Shown: positions 45,911 through 55,774, counted from the stretch's first letter. The stretch: 64,000 bases of DNA from Pseudomonas oryzihabitans (GCF_001518815.1 NZ_CP013987.1:3432501-3496500), one strand, 5' to 3'. Program-made: numbers and translations. Notes: generated from the sequence alone by a model not told the origin.

Positions 45911-46554
45911 GCGGTTATCAGTCCTGTCTGGATGACGCCGCTCGCGAGGCCGTCGATTCCGCCCGCGAATATAGGCTGCAAATGCAATAGTCACTGGACG
46001 TCTGGCCGTCCAGCAGATCGCCGACTCTGCCCAAGGGGGTGAGTGGCGATCTGCGATCCGCCTGGTAACCAAGGCAGCGGCACCCAGGGTGCCAGCTGTA
46101 AAACGATAACCGCTCCGGACCTTGCGGGCGGCACCTGATTCCTGAAGATTGTGTGCAGGATGGAGATGCACAACCAGCGTATCGCGTAGCCTGACAGTAC
46201 GCCTGCAGCCCGCTTCGCGCCCAGCTTCGGCCAAGGTGACGATCGCAGGTGGAAGCCTCAAGGCCAACGGCCGATGCTCCAACCGAGCGACACCTGACAC
46301 GAATCCCGCGACGACCCGGCTGCCTGAGCCTTTCGGCTGTCACGCCCGCACCATGCCTGGTTGATTCCTCCTCCTGTGGAGCTGCAACGGCAGTCGCTCA
46401 AGCGCCTGCAGGAGACGTAGTCGCGGCACGCCCCCGGGCCTGCTGCTGGACACGAAGACCGGATCTACACCGGTTTCGATACGACCCCGTGCACCCTTCT
46501 TTCGAATCCTGTTGCCACCCTGCGGGCCGAGAGCCTGGAACGTAGTGGTATTAC
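45911..46554 (+). promoter_or_regulatory. Long structured 5' leader of rne
   Basis: About 640 nt without a convincing gene, between the predicted rne start point and its ATG. Near the 5' end two perfect stems are adjacent: CTGGACG/CGTCCAG (45994-46013) and CAGATCGCC/GGCGATCTG (46014-46053). Long rne leaders carry stem-loops through which RNase E limits its own synthesis; I recall an rne-II RNA motif described for Pseudomonas, but have not aligned it. Further short GC stems follow toward the ATG. Confidence 0.6.
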
Positions 46555-49500
46555 ATGAAGAGAATGCTCATCAACGCGACCCAGCCCGAGGAATTACGGG
46601 TTGCCCTGGTCGACGGTCAACGGCTGTTTGATCTGGACATCGAGTCCGGAGCCCGCGAACAGAAAAAGGCCAATATCTACAAAGGCCGTATCACCCGCAT
46701 CGAACCCAGCCTGGAAGCCGCCTTTGTCGACTTCGGCGCTGATCGCCATGGCTTCCTTCCGCTGAAAGAGATCTCCCGGGAGTACTTCAAGAAGAACCCG
46801 GAAGGCCGCGTCAACATCAAGGAAGTGCTCTCCGAAGGCCAGGAAGTAGTCGTCCAGGTCGAAAAGGAAGAGCGTGGCAACAAGGGTGCCGCCCTGACCA
46901 CCTTCATCAGCCTCGCCGGTCGCTACCTGGTGCTGATGCCCAACAATCCCCGCGCCGGCGGCATCTCCCGTCGCATCGAGGGTGAAGAGCGCAACGAACT
47001 GCGCGAAGCCCTGAACGGCCTCAACGCCCCGGGCGACATGGGCCTGATCGTGCGCACCGCCGGCCTGGGCCGCAGCACCGAAGAACTGCAGTGGGACCTC
47101 GATTACCTGCTGCAACTCTGGTCCGCCATCACCGAAGCCTCGGGTGATCGCAAGGGCCCCTTCCTGATCTACCAGGAAAGCAACGTCATCATTCGCGCCA
47201 TCCGCGACTACCTGCGCCAGGACATCGGTGAAGTCCTGGTCGACAGCGTCGAAGCCCAGGAAGAAGCCCTGAGCTTCATCCGCCAGGTGATGCCGCAGTA
47301 CGCCAGCAAGATCAAGCTGTATCAGGACAGCGTCCCGCTGTTCAATCGTTTCCAGATCGAAAGCCAGATCGAGACCGCCTTCCAGCGCGAAGTGAAGCTG
47401 CCGTCGGGCGGCTCCATCGTCATCGACCCGACCGAGGCCCTGGTGTCCATCGACATCAACTCGGCGCGCGCCACCAAGGGTGGCGACATCGAGGAAACCG
47501 CGCTGCAGACCAACCTGGAAGCGGCTGAAGAAATCGCCCGCCAGCTGCGTCTGCGCGACATCGGCGGCCTGATCGTCATCGACTTCATCGACATGACCCC
47601 GGTCAAGAACCAGCGCGCCGTGGAAGATCGCGTCCGCGAAGCCCTGGAAGCCGACCGCGCCCGCGTACAGATCGGTCGCATCTCCCGTTTCGGCTTGCTG
47701 GAAATGTCCCGCCAGCGCCTGCGCCCCTCGCTGCGCGAAACCAGCGGCATCGTCTGCCCGCGCTGCAACGGCCAAGGCATCATCCGCGACGTGGAATCGC
47801 TGTCGCTGGCTATCCTGCGCCTGATCGAAGAAGAGGCGCTCAAGGATCGCACCGCCGAGGTACGCGCCCATGTACCCATCCAGGTGGCGTCCTTCCTACT
47901 CAATGAAAAGCGCAACAGCATCACCAAGATCGAGCTGCGTACCCGCGTGCGCATCATCATCCTGCCCGACGATCACATCGAGACCCCGCACTTCGAGGTG
48001 CAGCGTCTGCGTGACGACAATCCCGAGCTGCTGAACAGCCAGTCCAGCTACGAGATGGCCAACACCGAAGCCGAAGAGGTGCTGCCGGTCAGCTCCACTC
48101 GCACCCTGGTACGCCAGGAAGCGGCCGTGAAGGTCGCACCCGAGCGCGCCCCGGCACCCACCCCGGTCGCCGCCGAGACCGTGGCGCCCGCCGCCCCTGC
48201 CGCCAAGGCCACCGCCGAACCCAATCTGTTCAAGGGCCTGGTCAAATCCCTGGTCAGCCTGTTCGCCGGCAAGACCGAAGAGCAACCGATGGTCGACAAG
48301 ACCGCCGCCGCTCCGGAAGTAGCCAAGAGCAGCGACGAGCAGCGCCGTCAGGACGAGCGCCGCAACGGTCGCCAGCAGAATCGCCGTCGCGAAGGCCGTC
48401 GTGATGACGAGCGCAAACCACGCGAAGAGCGCCAGCCGCGCGCCGACCGTGGCGAACGCAGCGATCGTCCGGCCCGCGAAGAACGCAAGCCGCGTGAAGA
48501 GCGTCAGCCTCGCGAAGAGCGTCAGGCCCGCGAAGACCGCCCGGCTCGCGAGGAGCGTCAGCCGCGCGAAGAGCGCGCCAACCGCGAAGAACGTCAACCC
48601 CGTGAAGAGCGTCAGCCTCGCGAGGAGCGCCAACCGCGCGAAGAGCGTCAGCCCCGTGAGGAGCGCGCCAACCGCGAAGAGCGTCAGCCCCGTGAAGAGC
48701 GCCAACCCCGCGAGGAGCGCCAGCCACGCGAGGAGCGCCTGAGCACCGAAGAGCGTCCCGCTCGCGAGGAGCGTCAGCCCCGTGAGGAGCGTGCCAGTCG
48801 CGAAGAGCGTCAGCCTCGTGAAGAGCGCAAACCGCGTGAAGAGCGTCAGCCGCGCGAAGAGCGCAAGGCGCGCGAAGAACGCCAGGAAGCGGCCAGCGCC
48901 GAAGAGCTGAACGAAGAAGAAGTACTGGAAGGCAACGAGGAGCTGGAAGAAGGCGAAGAGCGTCCGCGTCGCCGTTCCCGCGGCCAGCGCCGTCGCAGCA
49001 ACCGCCGTGAGCGTCAGCGTGATGCCAATGGCAACTTCATCGAAGACGAAGAGCAGAGCGCAGCAGCCACGGACACCAACGTCGCACCGGCTGCCGCTGC
49101 CCTGGGTACCGCCGTCGTGGTCAGCGAGAGCGTGACCGCCATCGCCACCCAGGAACAGGTACGCGAAGCGCGTCAGCAAGAGCCTGCAGCTCCTGCCGAC
49201 ACCTCCGCTGCCGCCGAAGCGACGCAGGAAACCGCAGCGCAACAGCCTGCCGCCGACGCCCCTGCCCAGCCGGAGATCCTCACCCCCAACGTGAGCCAAC
49301 TGCAGGACGAACGCGCGCCGCATCAGGAAGTGGAAATCGCCGCACCAGTTGCCGAGCAGACCGCTCCGGTGACCGCCACCGCACCCACTCCTGCGGCACC
49401 TGCCGAAAACGAAGCTGCCGAATCGGCCGCAGGTCGCGCCTCCAACGATCCGCGTGAGCGCCGTCGTCGTGAGCGCCTGGCTCGCGAAGCTGAAGCCGCA

Positions 49501-49863
49501 CGTGCCAAGCAGGCCGAGCAGGACGCTCAGGCCCCTGCACTGGGCGCCATTGCCGAAACCGAAGAAACCTTCGCTACGGCAGCGGTAGGCACCGTAGAGC
49601 CGCAACAGGCTCCCGAGGTTCAGCCTGCGCAAGTCGTCGAAGAGCTGCCTGCAGCTAAAGCCGAGTCTGCCCCGATCGTGATGGAAGAACCCGTCGAGGT
49701 CGTGCCTAGCCCTGCCCAGGAAGAAGCGGCTACCGTCGCCCTGACCGGCGAGGACGACACCCCTGCAGAGGCCCCCAAGGCCGATGCGGTGAAAGAGGAC
49801 GAAGCCACTCAGGCCGAACTCGACCGCAAGCTCAAGGAGTCTCGGGAAAATCATCCCGACTGA
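46555..49863 (+). CDS. rne: Ribonuclease E
   Basis: Essential endoribonuclease and degradosome scaffold, 1102 residues. The catalytic half (1-530) has an S1 domain (about 37-120), a 5' sensor region, the DNase I-like metal Asp residues 300 ([11 protein letters not shown]) and 343 ([11 protein letters not shown]), and the Zn-link Cys401/Cys404 in CPRCNGQG. An amphipathic segment ([20 protein letters not shown] near 555-580) should be the membrane-targeting helix. About residues 619-778 are a low-complexity REERQP-type repeat, then acidic, then Ala/Pro/Glu-rich sequence to the C-terminus ([10 protein letters not shown]). ATG at 46555. Confidence 0.96.
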   Translation: MKRMLINATQPEELRVALVDGQRLFDLDIESGAREQKKANIYKGRITRIEPSLEAAFVDFGADRHGFLPLKEISREYFKKNPEGRVNIKEVLSEGQEVVVQVEKEERGNKGAALTTFISLAGRYLVLMPNNPRAGGISRRIEGEERNELREALNGLNAPGDMGLIVRTAGLGRSTEELQWDLDYLLQLWSAITEASGDRKGPFLIYQESNVIIRAIRDYLRQDIGEVLVDSVEAQEEALSFIRQVMPQYASKIKLYQDSVPLFNRFQIESQIETAFQREVKLPSGGSIVIDPTEALVSIDINSARATKGGDIEETALQTNLEAAEEIARQLRLRDIGGLIVIDFIDMTPVKNQRAVEDRVREALEADRARVQIGRISRFGLLEMSRQRLRPSLRETSGIVCPRCNGQGIIRDVESLSLAILRLIEEEALKDRTAEVRAHVPIQVASFLLNEKRNSITKIELRTRVRIIILPDDHIETPHFEVQRLRDDNPELLNSQSSYEMANTEAEEVLPVSSTRTLVRQEAAVKVAPERAPAPTPVAAETVAPAAPAAKATAEPNLFKGLVKSLVSLFAGKTEEQPMVDKTAAAPEVAKSSDEQRRQDERRNGRQQNRRREGRRDDERKPREERQPRADRGERSDRPAREERKPREERQPREERQAREDRPAREERQPREERANREERQPREERQPREERQPREERQPREERANREERQPREERQPREERQPREERLSTEERPAREERQPREERASREERQPREERKPREERQPREERKAREERQEAASAEELNEEEVLEGNEELEEGEERPRRRSRGQRRRSNRRERQRDANGNFIEDEEQSAAATDTNVAPAAAALGTAVVVSESVTAIATQEQVREARQQEPAAPADTSAAAEATQETAAQQPAADAPAQPEILTPNVSQLQDERAPHQEVEIAAPVAEQTAPVTATAPTPAAPAENEAAESAAGRASNDPRERRRRERLAREAEAARAKQAEQDAQAPALGAIAETEETFATAAVGTVEPQQAPEVQPAQVVEELPAAKAESAPIVMEEPVEVVPSPAQEEAATVALTGEDDTPAEAPKADAVKEDEATQAELDRKLKESRENHPD
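48406..48888 (+). repeat. Arg/Glu-rich tandem repeat within rne
   Basis: Roughly two dozen degenerate copies of a six-codon unit encoding REERQP or variants ([18 protein letters not shown]). The third codon positions vary while the residues hold, so the repeat is kept at protein level. It lies in the RNA-binding arginine-rich part of the degradosome scaffold. Confidence 0.9.
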
Positions 49864-49878
49864 TCTCCGCCAGCCATG

Positions 49879-49906
49879 AAAAGGGGCGCCTAGGCGCCCC
49901 TTTTTT
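49879..49906 (+). terminator. Intrinsic terminator of rne
   Basis: GGGGCGCC-TA-GGCGCCCC followed by TTTTTT, preceded by AAAA; 16 bp after the rne stop. Confidence 0.93.
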
Positions 49907-50031
49907 ATGCCCCAGATTCGAGCGGGCACGAAGTACCGAGGGTGAGAAGTCGGCCCCATGCAGATGAGCCGGCGGATCGACGCAGGCCGATCCCTTATGC
50001 ATCAGGGCCCTACCCCAGGGAGGGGCTGCCT
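49907..50031. other. Gene-free stretch between rne terminator and repeat array
   Basis: Holds no gene that I can support. A short GC stem (GGGCCCTACCCCAGGGAGGG region near 50006) is the only structure. Continues into the repeat array. Confidence 0.4.
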
Positions 50032-50509
50032 GTTGGACTACGGTAATGGAGTTGCCTCAACCCAACCTACGATGCTTGGGAATCGACGTAGGTTGGCGCT
50101 CAGCATAGCGAAGCCCAACTTCAGCGAGGATGCACTGCTTGTTGGGCTTCGGCGATGGAGCTGCCTCAACCCAACCTACGGCATTCACCAAGCTGACGTA
50201 GGTTGGTGCTGAGCACAGCGAAGCCCAACGCTTGGGACGCGGCCTGAATGTTGGGCTTCGGCGATGGAGCTGCCTCAACCCAACCTACGGCACTCACCAG
50301 ACCGACGTAGGTTGGTGCTGAGCGCAGCGAAGCCCAACGCCTGGAGACGCGGCCCGAACGTTGGGCTTCGGCGATAGAGCTGCCTCAACCCAACCTACGG
50401 TGCCCGAGGAATCAATGTAGGTTGGCGCTGAGCGCAGCGAAGCCCAACGCCTGAGGACGCAGCCTGAACGTTGGGCTTCGGCGATAGAGCTACCTCAACC
50501 CAACCTACG
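50032..50509. repeat. Array of about 110-bp palindromic intergenic repeats
   Basis: Five copies of arm A (starting at 50032, 50141, 50250, 50360 and 50470; GTTGGGCTTCGGCGATGGAG onward, 40 bp, ending CAACCCAACCTACG) alternate with four copies of arm B (50087, 50197, 50306, 50416; CGTAGGTTGG..GAAGCCCAAC, 33 bp). Arm B is an imperfect reverse complement of arm A, so each unit can form a long hairpin. Spacers of about 15 and 20 bp are partly conserved. The array ends with a lone arm A. This is a BIME-like dispersed palindrome type; there is no open gene. Confidence 0.9.
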
Positions 50510-50535
50510 GCGCCTAAGCACAAAATCTCGGGTAT

Positions 50536-50566
50536 AAAAAAACCCAGCCGCTTGGCTGGGTTTTTT
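50536..50566. terminator. Intrinsic terminator of rplM-rpsI
   Basis: AACCCAGCCG-CTT-GGCTGGGTT-type stem flanked by AAAAA and TTTTTT. It is 19 bp past the rpsI stop and also blocks rightward reading from the repeat array. Confidence 0.92.
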
Positions 50567-50584
50567 CGAGCGAATCCCGAAAGA

Positions 50585-50977
50585 TTAACGCTTGGAGTAC
50601 TGCGGACGCTTACGCGCTTTGCGCAGACCGACTTTCTTACGCTCGACTTCACGGGCGTCACGAGTGACGTAACCGGCTTTGCGCAGGGAGCTGCGGTAGC
50701 CTTCGTCGTACTCGATCAAGGCGCGGGTGATGCCGTGACGGATGGCACCGGCCTGGCCGCTTACACCACCGCCAGCGACGGTAACGTAGACGTCGAACTT
50801 CTCCAGGGTCTCGGTCAGCTCGAGAGGCTGACGAACGACCATGCGCGCGGTTTCGCGGCCGAAGAAGGTGTCCAGAGCGCGATCGTTGATGGAGATCTTG
50901 CCAGTGCCCGGACGGAGGAAGACACGAGCGGTGGCAGTCTTACGACGGCCGGTACCGTAATTTTGAGTTGCCGACAT
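50585..50977 (-). CDS. rpsI: 30S ribosomal protein S9
   Basis: A 130-residue uS9: [20 protein letters not shown], then [20 protein letters not shown], ending [10 protein letters not shown], the conserved tail whose last Arg touches P-site tRNA. ATG at 50977, 15 bp after rplM; strong codon bias. Confidence 0.98.
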   Translation of the reverse strand: MSATQNYGTGRRKTATARVFLRPGTGKISINDRALDTFFGRETARMVVRQPLELTETLEKFDVYVTVAGGGVSGQAGAIRHGITRALIEYDEGYRSSLRKAGYVTRDAREVERKKVGLRKARKRPQYSKR

Positions 50978-50992
50978 GTTGTACTATCCCGA

Positions 50993-51421
50993 TTAAAACT
51001 TGAGTTCTTGGGGCTGCTGAGCGGTGTGCGGATGGTTCGCACCCTTGTACACCTTGAGCTTGCGATACATGTCGCGGCCCAGCGGGTTCTTCGGCAGCAT
51101 ACCCTTGACGGCGGTCTCGATGACGCGCTCGGGAGCACGGGCGATCAGCTTTTCGAAGTTGATCGACTTGATGCCACCCGGGAAACCGGAGTGATGGTAG
51201 TACATCTTGTCGGTAGTCTTGGCACCGGTCACACGAACCTGCTCGGCGTTGATGACGACGATGTAGTCGCCGGTGTCAACGTGAGGGGTGTATTCGGGCT
51301 TGTGCTTGCCACGCAGGCGAGTGGCGATTTCAGTAGCCAGACGACCCAGAGTCTGGCCAGCAGCGTCGACGACGTACCAGTCGCGCTTAACGGTTTCCGG
51401 TTTTGCGGTGAAAGTTTTCAT
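50993..51421 (-). CDS. rplM: 50S ribosomal protein L13
   Basis: A 142-residue uL13: [60 protein letters not shown], and [20 protein letters not shown]. First gene of the rplM-rpsI operon. ATG at 51421. In E. coli L13 represses its own mRNA; the leader here is about 165 nt. Confidence 0.98.
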   Translation of the reverse strand: MKTFTAKPETVKRDWYVVDAAGQTLGRLATEIATRLRGKHKPEYTPHVDTGDYIVVINAEQVRVTGAKTTDKMYYHHSGFPGGIKSINFEKLIARAPERVIETAVKGMLPKNPLGRDMYRKLKVYKGANHPHTAQQPQELKF

Positions 51422-51592
51422 TCTCTATGGCCTCAGAGGCCGCCCTGGTAAAAAGACGGCAAATTCTACACAACAGTGCAACCCCGGACAAGTCAGGGGC
51501 AGCCGGAAACAGACGCTCTTCGGGGGCTCGGGTCGGCGTCCGCTACGGCGATCTCGGCAGGCTTAGGCATCCCCCGCCAAGAAAGCTGCGGC

Positions 51593-51620
51593 ATGATACC
51601 CGCTCACGATAAAAAAGCAA
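51593..51620 (-). promoter_or_regulatory. Predicted sigma70 promoter of rplM-rpsI
   Basis: On the minus strand, TTGCTT (51620-51615), 16 nt, TATCAT (51598-51593). It starts right after the nfi stop and gives a leader of about 165 nt. Confidence 0.6.
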
Positions 51621-51627
51621 GCAGAAA

Positions 51628-52329
51628 TCAGAAGGAAAACAGCGCCTGGGTAGCCGCCGAGCCCTGACGCCGTGAGGCCAGGTGGTCCGCCAGTCGTGTG
51701 GGTTCCGGTAGGCGATGGCGCCTGACGCAGGCCATGACCAGTGCCGGCGCGGTGGCCAGGCTGACCCGATGCCCAGGGGAGACGATCAGTGGCTTGACCC
51801 TGTCCTTGCTGCGCAATACCGAGCCTATCGTCGAACCATCTCGATCCAGCAGCTCGACCTGGCTGCCGCGGGTCTCGGCGAGTTCGGCGTGATGACCGGT
51901 AAGGATCTTCTTGGCCACACCGATCGTCGGCAGACCGGTGACCACGCCCAGATGAGCGGCGATGCCCAGCCGGCGCGGGTGGGCGATGCCGTGGCCGTCG
52001 CAGAACACCAACTCGGGGGTCTCGGGCAATTCCGCCAGCGCCTGGAGCAGTGCGGGGAGCTCCCGAAAGGACAGCAGGCCCGGCACATAGGGCATCACGG
52101 TGGGGATGCGGGCGACGGCATGGGCCAGGGGCTGCAGGGTCTCGGCATCCAGCAGGACAGCCACCGCGCGGGTGATCTCGCCGCCCTCCTCGAAGCCCAC
52201 GTCGACGCCGGCATAACGCCGCGGCGAGCCGAAGTCGTCATGCAACAGGACCTGCTTGGCCAGTTGCTTTTGCAGGATGCGCGCCTGGGTAGGCGAGCCA
52301 TCCCAGTCGGCGAAGGGATCAGAATTCAC
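51628..52329 (-). CDS. nfi: Endonuclease V
   Basis: Nicks DNA near deoxyinosine from adenine deamination. The 233 residues have metal ligands Asp43 ([10 protein letters not shown]), Glu90 ([13 protein letters not shown]) and Asp111 ([20 protein letters not shown]), with the PYVPG wedge used to open the lesion. The GTG at 52329 has GGGAGG 7 nt upstream. Same strand as zapE; the 53-bp gap has a hairpin. Confidence 0.94.
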   Translation of the reverse strand: MNSDPFADWDGSPTQARILQKQLAKQVLLHDDFGSPRRYAGVDVGFEEGGEITRAVAVLLDAETLQPLAHAVARIPTVMPYVPGLLSFRELPALLQALAELPETPELVFCDGHGIAHPRRLGIAAHLGVVTGLPTIGVAKKILTGHHAELAETRGSQVELLDRDGSTIGSVLRSKDRVKPLIVSPGHRVSLATAPALVMACVRRHRLPEPTRLADHLASRRQGSAATQALFSF

Positions 52330-52344
52330 ACGTACCTCCCGAAA

Positions 52345-52376
52345 GCTGGGTCAAAGGATTGATCCTTCAACCCAGC
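52345..52376 (-). other. Intercistronic hairpin between zapE and nfi
   Basis: GCTGGGT and ACCCAGC flank AAGGAT-TG-ATCCTT, giving a long imperfect stem directly before the nfi ribosome site. There is no T-run, so it is more likely a processing or translation-control element than a terminator. Confidence 0.45.
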
Positions 52377-52382
52377 CAGGGT

Positions 52383-53477
52383 TCAGGGTTTGTGCGGTCG
52401 AGCGAGGTACTCGTGGGACTGCATTTCCAGCAGACGGCTGAGGGTGCGCTGGAATTCGAACTCCAGGCGACCACCGGAATAGAGGTCCTTGAGTTCGACT
52501 TCGGCGGACAGGATCAACTTGACCTGGCGGTCGTAGAATTCGTCGACCAGGTTGATGAAGCGCCGTGCCATGTCGTCCTTGAGCGCATCCATCTGTTCGA
52601 CGTTGCTGACCAGCACCGTCTGGAAGATCTTGCCCAGCTCGATGTAGTCGTTCTGGCTGCGCGGACCGTCGCAGAGGGCGCGGAAGTCGAACCAGGCGAC
52701 GTCTTCGCAGGTGCGGCGGGCGCGGATCTCGCGATTCTCGATCATCAGCGGCACGTCTTCGCAGAGGTCGTTGCACTCGACGGTGAGCGAACGGAAGCTC
52801 TTGGCCATCGCGGCCTCGACCTCGTCGCTCAACGGATAGTGAAAGAGCTGCGCCTGCTCCAGGGCGCGCAGGCGATAGTCCACGCCGCTGTCGACGTTGA
52901 CGATCTCGGTGTGCTCCTTGAGCAACGCGATGGCTGGCAGGAAGCGCGCGCGCTGCAGGCCGTCCTTGTAGAGACCGTCAGGCACAATGTTCGAGGTGGC
53001 GACCAGACTCACGCCGTTCTTGAACAGCTCTTCGAGCAGGGTGGCCAGGATCATGGCGTCGGTGATGTCGGAGACGAAGAATTCGTCGAAGCAGATCACC
53101 CGTGCCTCGTCGGCGAAGCGCCGAGCGATGATGGTCAGGGGATTCTTCTCGCCCTTGAGGGTACGCAGCTCTTCATGCACGCGCTTCATGAAGCGGTGGA
53201 AGTGGGTACGCATCTTCTGCTTGAACGGCAGGGCGTCGTAGAAGGTATCGACCAGATAGGTCTTGCCACGCCCTACCCCACCCCAGAAATACAGCCCCTT
53301 GACCGGCGTGATCGTCTTGCGCCCGAGCAGCTTGCCGAACAGGCCGCCCTTGGACGCGGGCTCGGCGAGCAATTCGTCATAGAGGCGCTGCAGATGGCGA
53401 ACGGCCTCTTCCTGGGCAGCATCGTAGAAAAACTCCGGGCGCTTGAGGTCGGCCTGGTAACGCTCGAGGGGGGTCAT
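52383..53477 (-). CDS. zapE: Cell division protein ZapE (AFG1-like ATPase)
   Basis: A 364-residue P-loop ATPase of the AFG1/ZapE family. Walker A is FWGGVGRGKTYLVDTFYDAL at about 64-83, followed by MRTHFHRFMKRVHEELR. Walker B is ICFDEFFVSDITDAMIL, with a sensor in LVATSNIVPDGLYKDGLQR. ZapE is reported to destabilise the Z-ring at late division and under stress. ATG at 53477. Lies after trpS on the same strand. Confidence 0.95.
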   Translation of the reverse strand: MTPLERYQADLKRPEFFYDAAQEEAVRHLQRLYDELLAEPASKGGLFGKLLGRKTITPVKGLYFWGGVGRGKTYLVDTFYDALPFKQKMRTHFHRFMKRVHEELRTLKGEKNPLTIIARRFADEARVICFDEFFVSDITDAMILATLLEELFKNGVSLVATSNIVPDGLYKDGLQRARFLPAIALLKEHTEIVNVDSGVDYRLRALEQAQLFHYPLSDEVEAAMAKSFRSLTVECNDLCEDVPLMIENREIRARRTCEDVAWFDFRALCDGPRSQNDYIELGKIFQTVLVSNVEQMDALKDDMARRFINLVDEFYDRQVKLILSAEVELKDLYSGGRLEFEFQRTLSRLLEMQSHEYLARPHKP

Positions 53478-53521
53478 GGCGGCTTCTGGTCGGGTGGGAA
53501 AAAAGGGTGGTCACTGTAATG

Positions 53522-53554
53522 GCGGTCCCTGGCGTTGACAACGCCGGGGACCGC
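53522..53554 (-). terminator. Strong hairpin after trpS, possible terminator
   Basis: GCGGTCCC-GGCGTT with AACGCC-GGACCGC forms a two-part stem between trpS and zapE. The minus-strand tail lacks a T-run, so termination is uncertain. Confidence 0.4.
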
Positions 53555-53563
53555 GGGTGCCCT

Positions 53564-54910
53564 TTAGGCTTCGGCCAATTGCGCCAGGGCGGCGCGGGTG
53601 CGCTCGACAAGGGCGTCACGGGCGGCGGGGGAATCGCTGGCGACGCCTTCGGCCACTACCTGATCGTCCAGCAGCAGCTGGAAGCCATTGCCGTCTCCCA
53701 CCACGACACTGGCCGGCATACTGACCAGCTGCTTGCTGGTGATGCCGGCAGTCTTGGCCTCGGCGAAGGGGATCGATAGCGCCAGTTCGGTACCGTCGGC
53801 GTCGAGCAGGCGGAAGCGGAAGCTCTCCCCTTCACGGAAGCTGACGAAGCGAGCGGTCTTGCTGGCCTTCTTCTTGGTGCCACTTGTGGCGACCTGGGTC
53901 TTGAGCGAGCGCAAGCCCACGGCTTCACGCAGCTCGCCAAGGAAAGGCGTGGCATAGCGGCGGGCCTTGGCGGCACCGGCCAGCAGGATGTCTTCCAGGT
54001 CGTCGGGACGGGCGATCAGCGCTGCATAGCGCTCGCGGGCTTCGCCCAGCTCGGCATCCAGCACCTCGAACAGCCGGCCCTTGGCTTCGCCCCAGGCCAG
54101 GCCGCCTTGCAGGGCCTCGCGGAAGGCCGCGCTCTGCTCGGCAGTGGCGAAGGCCTGGTAAAGCGTGAAGAGGTGGGCGCTGTCGGGATCCTTGGGCTCA
54201 CCGGGCAGGCGCGAGTCGGTGACGATGCGGGCGATGGCGTCCTTGAGCTGCTTGGCGCTGCCGAACAGCGGGATGGTGTTGTCGTAGCTCTTGGACATCT
54301 TGCGACCGTCGAGGCCGGGCAAGGTGGACACGCTTTCCTCGATGACCGCCTCGGGCAGGGCGAAGTAGTCGCGGCCATTGCCGAACAGGTGATTGAAGCG
54401 CTGACCGATGTCGCGGGCCATTTCCACGTGCTGGATCTGGTCACGACCGACCGGCACGCGCCGTGCGTTGAACATCAGGATGTCCGCCGCCATCAGCACC
54501 GGGTAGCTGTAGAGCCCCATGGTCACCCCGGCATCGGGATCCTCGCCCTGCTCCAAATTGCGGTCGACCGCGGCCTTGTAGGCATGGGCGCGGTTGAGCA
54601 GGCCCTTGCCGGCGACGCAGGTGAGCAGCCAGGTCAGCTCGGGAATCTCGGGAATGTCGGACTGGCGATAGAAAGTCACCCGCTCCGGATCCAGGCCGCT
54701 GGCCAGCCAGGTGGCAGCGATCTCCAGACGCGAACGCTGGATGCGCGCCGGGTCATCGCACTTGATCAGGGCGTGGTAGTCGGCGAGGAAATAGAAGGAA
54801 TCGGCATCGGCGGCCAGGCTGGCGCGGATGGCAGGGCGGATGGCACCGGCGTAGTTGCCCAGGTGCGGGGTACCGGTGGTGGTGATGCCAGTGAGGATGC
54901 GAGTGGTCAT
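53564..54910 (-). CDS. trpS: Tryptophanyl-tRNA synthetase (long form)
   Basis: Class I aminoacyl-tRNA synthetase charging tRNA-Trp. The Rossmann signature is [13 protein letters not shown] (12-24) and the second signature is [13 protein letters not shown] around 200. At 448 residues it is about 110 longer than E. coli TrpS. The extra C-terminal domain (from about 345: [20 protein letters not shown] and on) seems to be standard in Pseudomonas. ATG at 54910. Confidence 0.96.
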   Translation of the reverse strand: MTTRILTGITTTGTPHLGNYAGAIRPAIRASLAADADSFYFLADYHALIKCDDPARIQRSRLEIAATWLASGLDPERVTFYRQSDIPEIPELTWLLTCVAGKGLLNRAHAYKAAVDRNLEQGEDPDAGVTMGLYSYPVLMAADILMFNARRVPVGRDQIQHVEMARDIGQRFNHLFGNGRDYFALPEAVIEESVSTLPGLDGRKMSKSYDNTIPLFGSAKQLKDAIARIVTDSRLPGEPKDPDSAHLFTLYQAFATAEQSAAFREALQGGLAWGEAKGRLFEVLDAELGEARERYAALIARPDDLEDILLAGAAKARRYATPFLGELREAVGLRSLKTQVATSGTKKKASKTARFVSFREGESFRFRLLDADGTELALSIPFAEAKTAGITSKQLVSMPASVVVGDGNGFQLLLDDQVVAEGVASDSPAARDALVERTRAALAQLAEA

Positions 54911-54953
54911 GGAGGGGCTGGGAATCCGAGAGACTAGGGCTTATCTGAAGAGG

Positions 54954-55589
54954 TCAGGCCTGCAAACGCGGCAGGACCAGGTCCTTGAGATCGACGAGCT
55001 TGCCATGGAAGAAATGACTGCACTCGGCGACGCGGAGCAATTCGTGGGGCTGTTCGAGCGCGGCGGACCAGGCATAGACGCGCGCCGGAGTCACCACCTC
55101 GTCGGCTTCGGGCTGGATGACGGTGAGGCGCGCCCGGGTGGGCAGGCGGCCATCGACCGAAAAGCGCTCCACGGGCGGCGCCAGCATGAACAGCTTGGCC
55201 ACCGCCACACCCTCGCCTTCCAGGCGACCACCCAGGCAGGCGGCGACACAGGAACCGAAGGAGAAGCCGCAAAGGGTCAGCGGCAGGTCGGGATGACGTT
55301 CGCGCAACCAGGCCACGGCGGCCGCGGCATCGTCGATCTCGCCTTCGCCGCCGGCATGCACGCCGGTACTGGCGCCAACGCCGCGAAAGTTGAATCTCAG
55401 GGTTGCCTGGCCAGCGTCCCGAGCGATGCGCTGCAGGGTGGCGACCACCTTGTTCTGCATGGCGCCGCCGTGGAGCGGATGGGGATGACAGAGCAGGACC
55501 GCACCGGTGGGGGTATCCGGGGCCTGGTACAGCGCTTCCAGAGTGCCCGCGGGGCCCTCCAGGAGCAGGGATTGTTCACGGGCTGACAC
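54954..55589 (-). CDS. Alpha/beta hydrolase (YcjY/CocE-like dienelactone-hydrolase fold)
   Basis: A 211-residue serine hydrolase. The oxyanion strand is VLLCHPHPLHGGAMQNKVVA, the nucleophile elbow GFSFGSCVAAC, acid in IQPEADEVVTP, and His in AECSHFFHGKLVDLKD. The GTG at 55589 has GGAG 7 nt upstream and yields MSAREQSLLLEGPAG; the open frame to 55628 begins with an unsupported TTG. Substrate unknown. It precedes trpS on the same strand and is divergent from zapG. Confidence 0.9.
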   Translation of the reverse strand: MSAREQSLLLEGPAGTLEALYQAPDTPTGAVLLCHPHPLHGGAMQNKVVATLQRIARDAGQATLRFNFRGVGASTGVHAGGEGEIDDAAAAVAWLRERHPDLPLTLCGFSFGSCVAACLGGRLEGEGVAVAKLFMLAPPVERFSVDGRLPTRARLTVIQPEADEVVTPARVYAWSAALEQPHELLRVAECSHFFHGKLVDLKDLVLPRLQA

Positions 55590-55774
55590 GCTTGACTCCG
55601 TGCCCTCGGACGAACAGTGCTCATCCAAGGAGTTGATTTTGATAGGGTCGATCCTGCGCGATGCCTGAGTGCGGGGTATGATGACGCCCAGCGAATGGCA
55701 GATGACGCAACCCAGTGTACAGGCTCGCCGGTCTGCCGTTACCGTAAAGCAAAGCCGCTCATAGAGGAAGTTTC

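Noticed and set aside
45872-46343. Two overlapping minus-strand frames (about 140 codons each) in the rne leader
   Set aside because: Both are in opposite orientation to a likely leader RNA, overlap each other in different frames, and show no ribosome site or family.
47896-49959. 687-codon open frame on the minus strand opposite rne, with repeated hydrophobic [10 protein letters not shown]-like units
   Set aside because: It is the mirror of the REERQP repeat of rne: GC-rich repeat DNA has few stops in this frame. RNase E on the plus strand is certain, and the antisense frame has no ribosome site or family.
50032-50509. Possible CRISPR array
   Set aside because: Repeats are 33-40 bp inverted arms at 109-110 bp period, the sequences between them are short and partly conserved, and there are no cas genes. 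It is a palindromic repeat cluster.
50057-50661. Short minus-strand frames within and beside the repeat array
   Set aside because: They exist only because the repeat unit lacks stops in one frame; no start signals and no conserved protein features.
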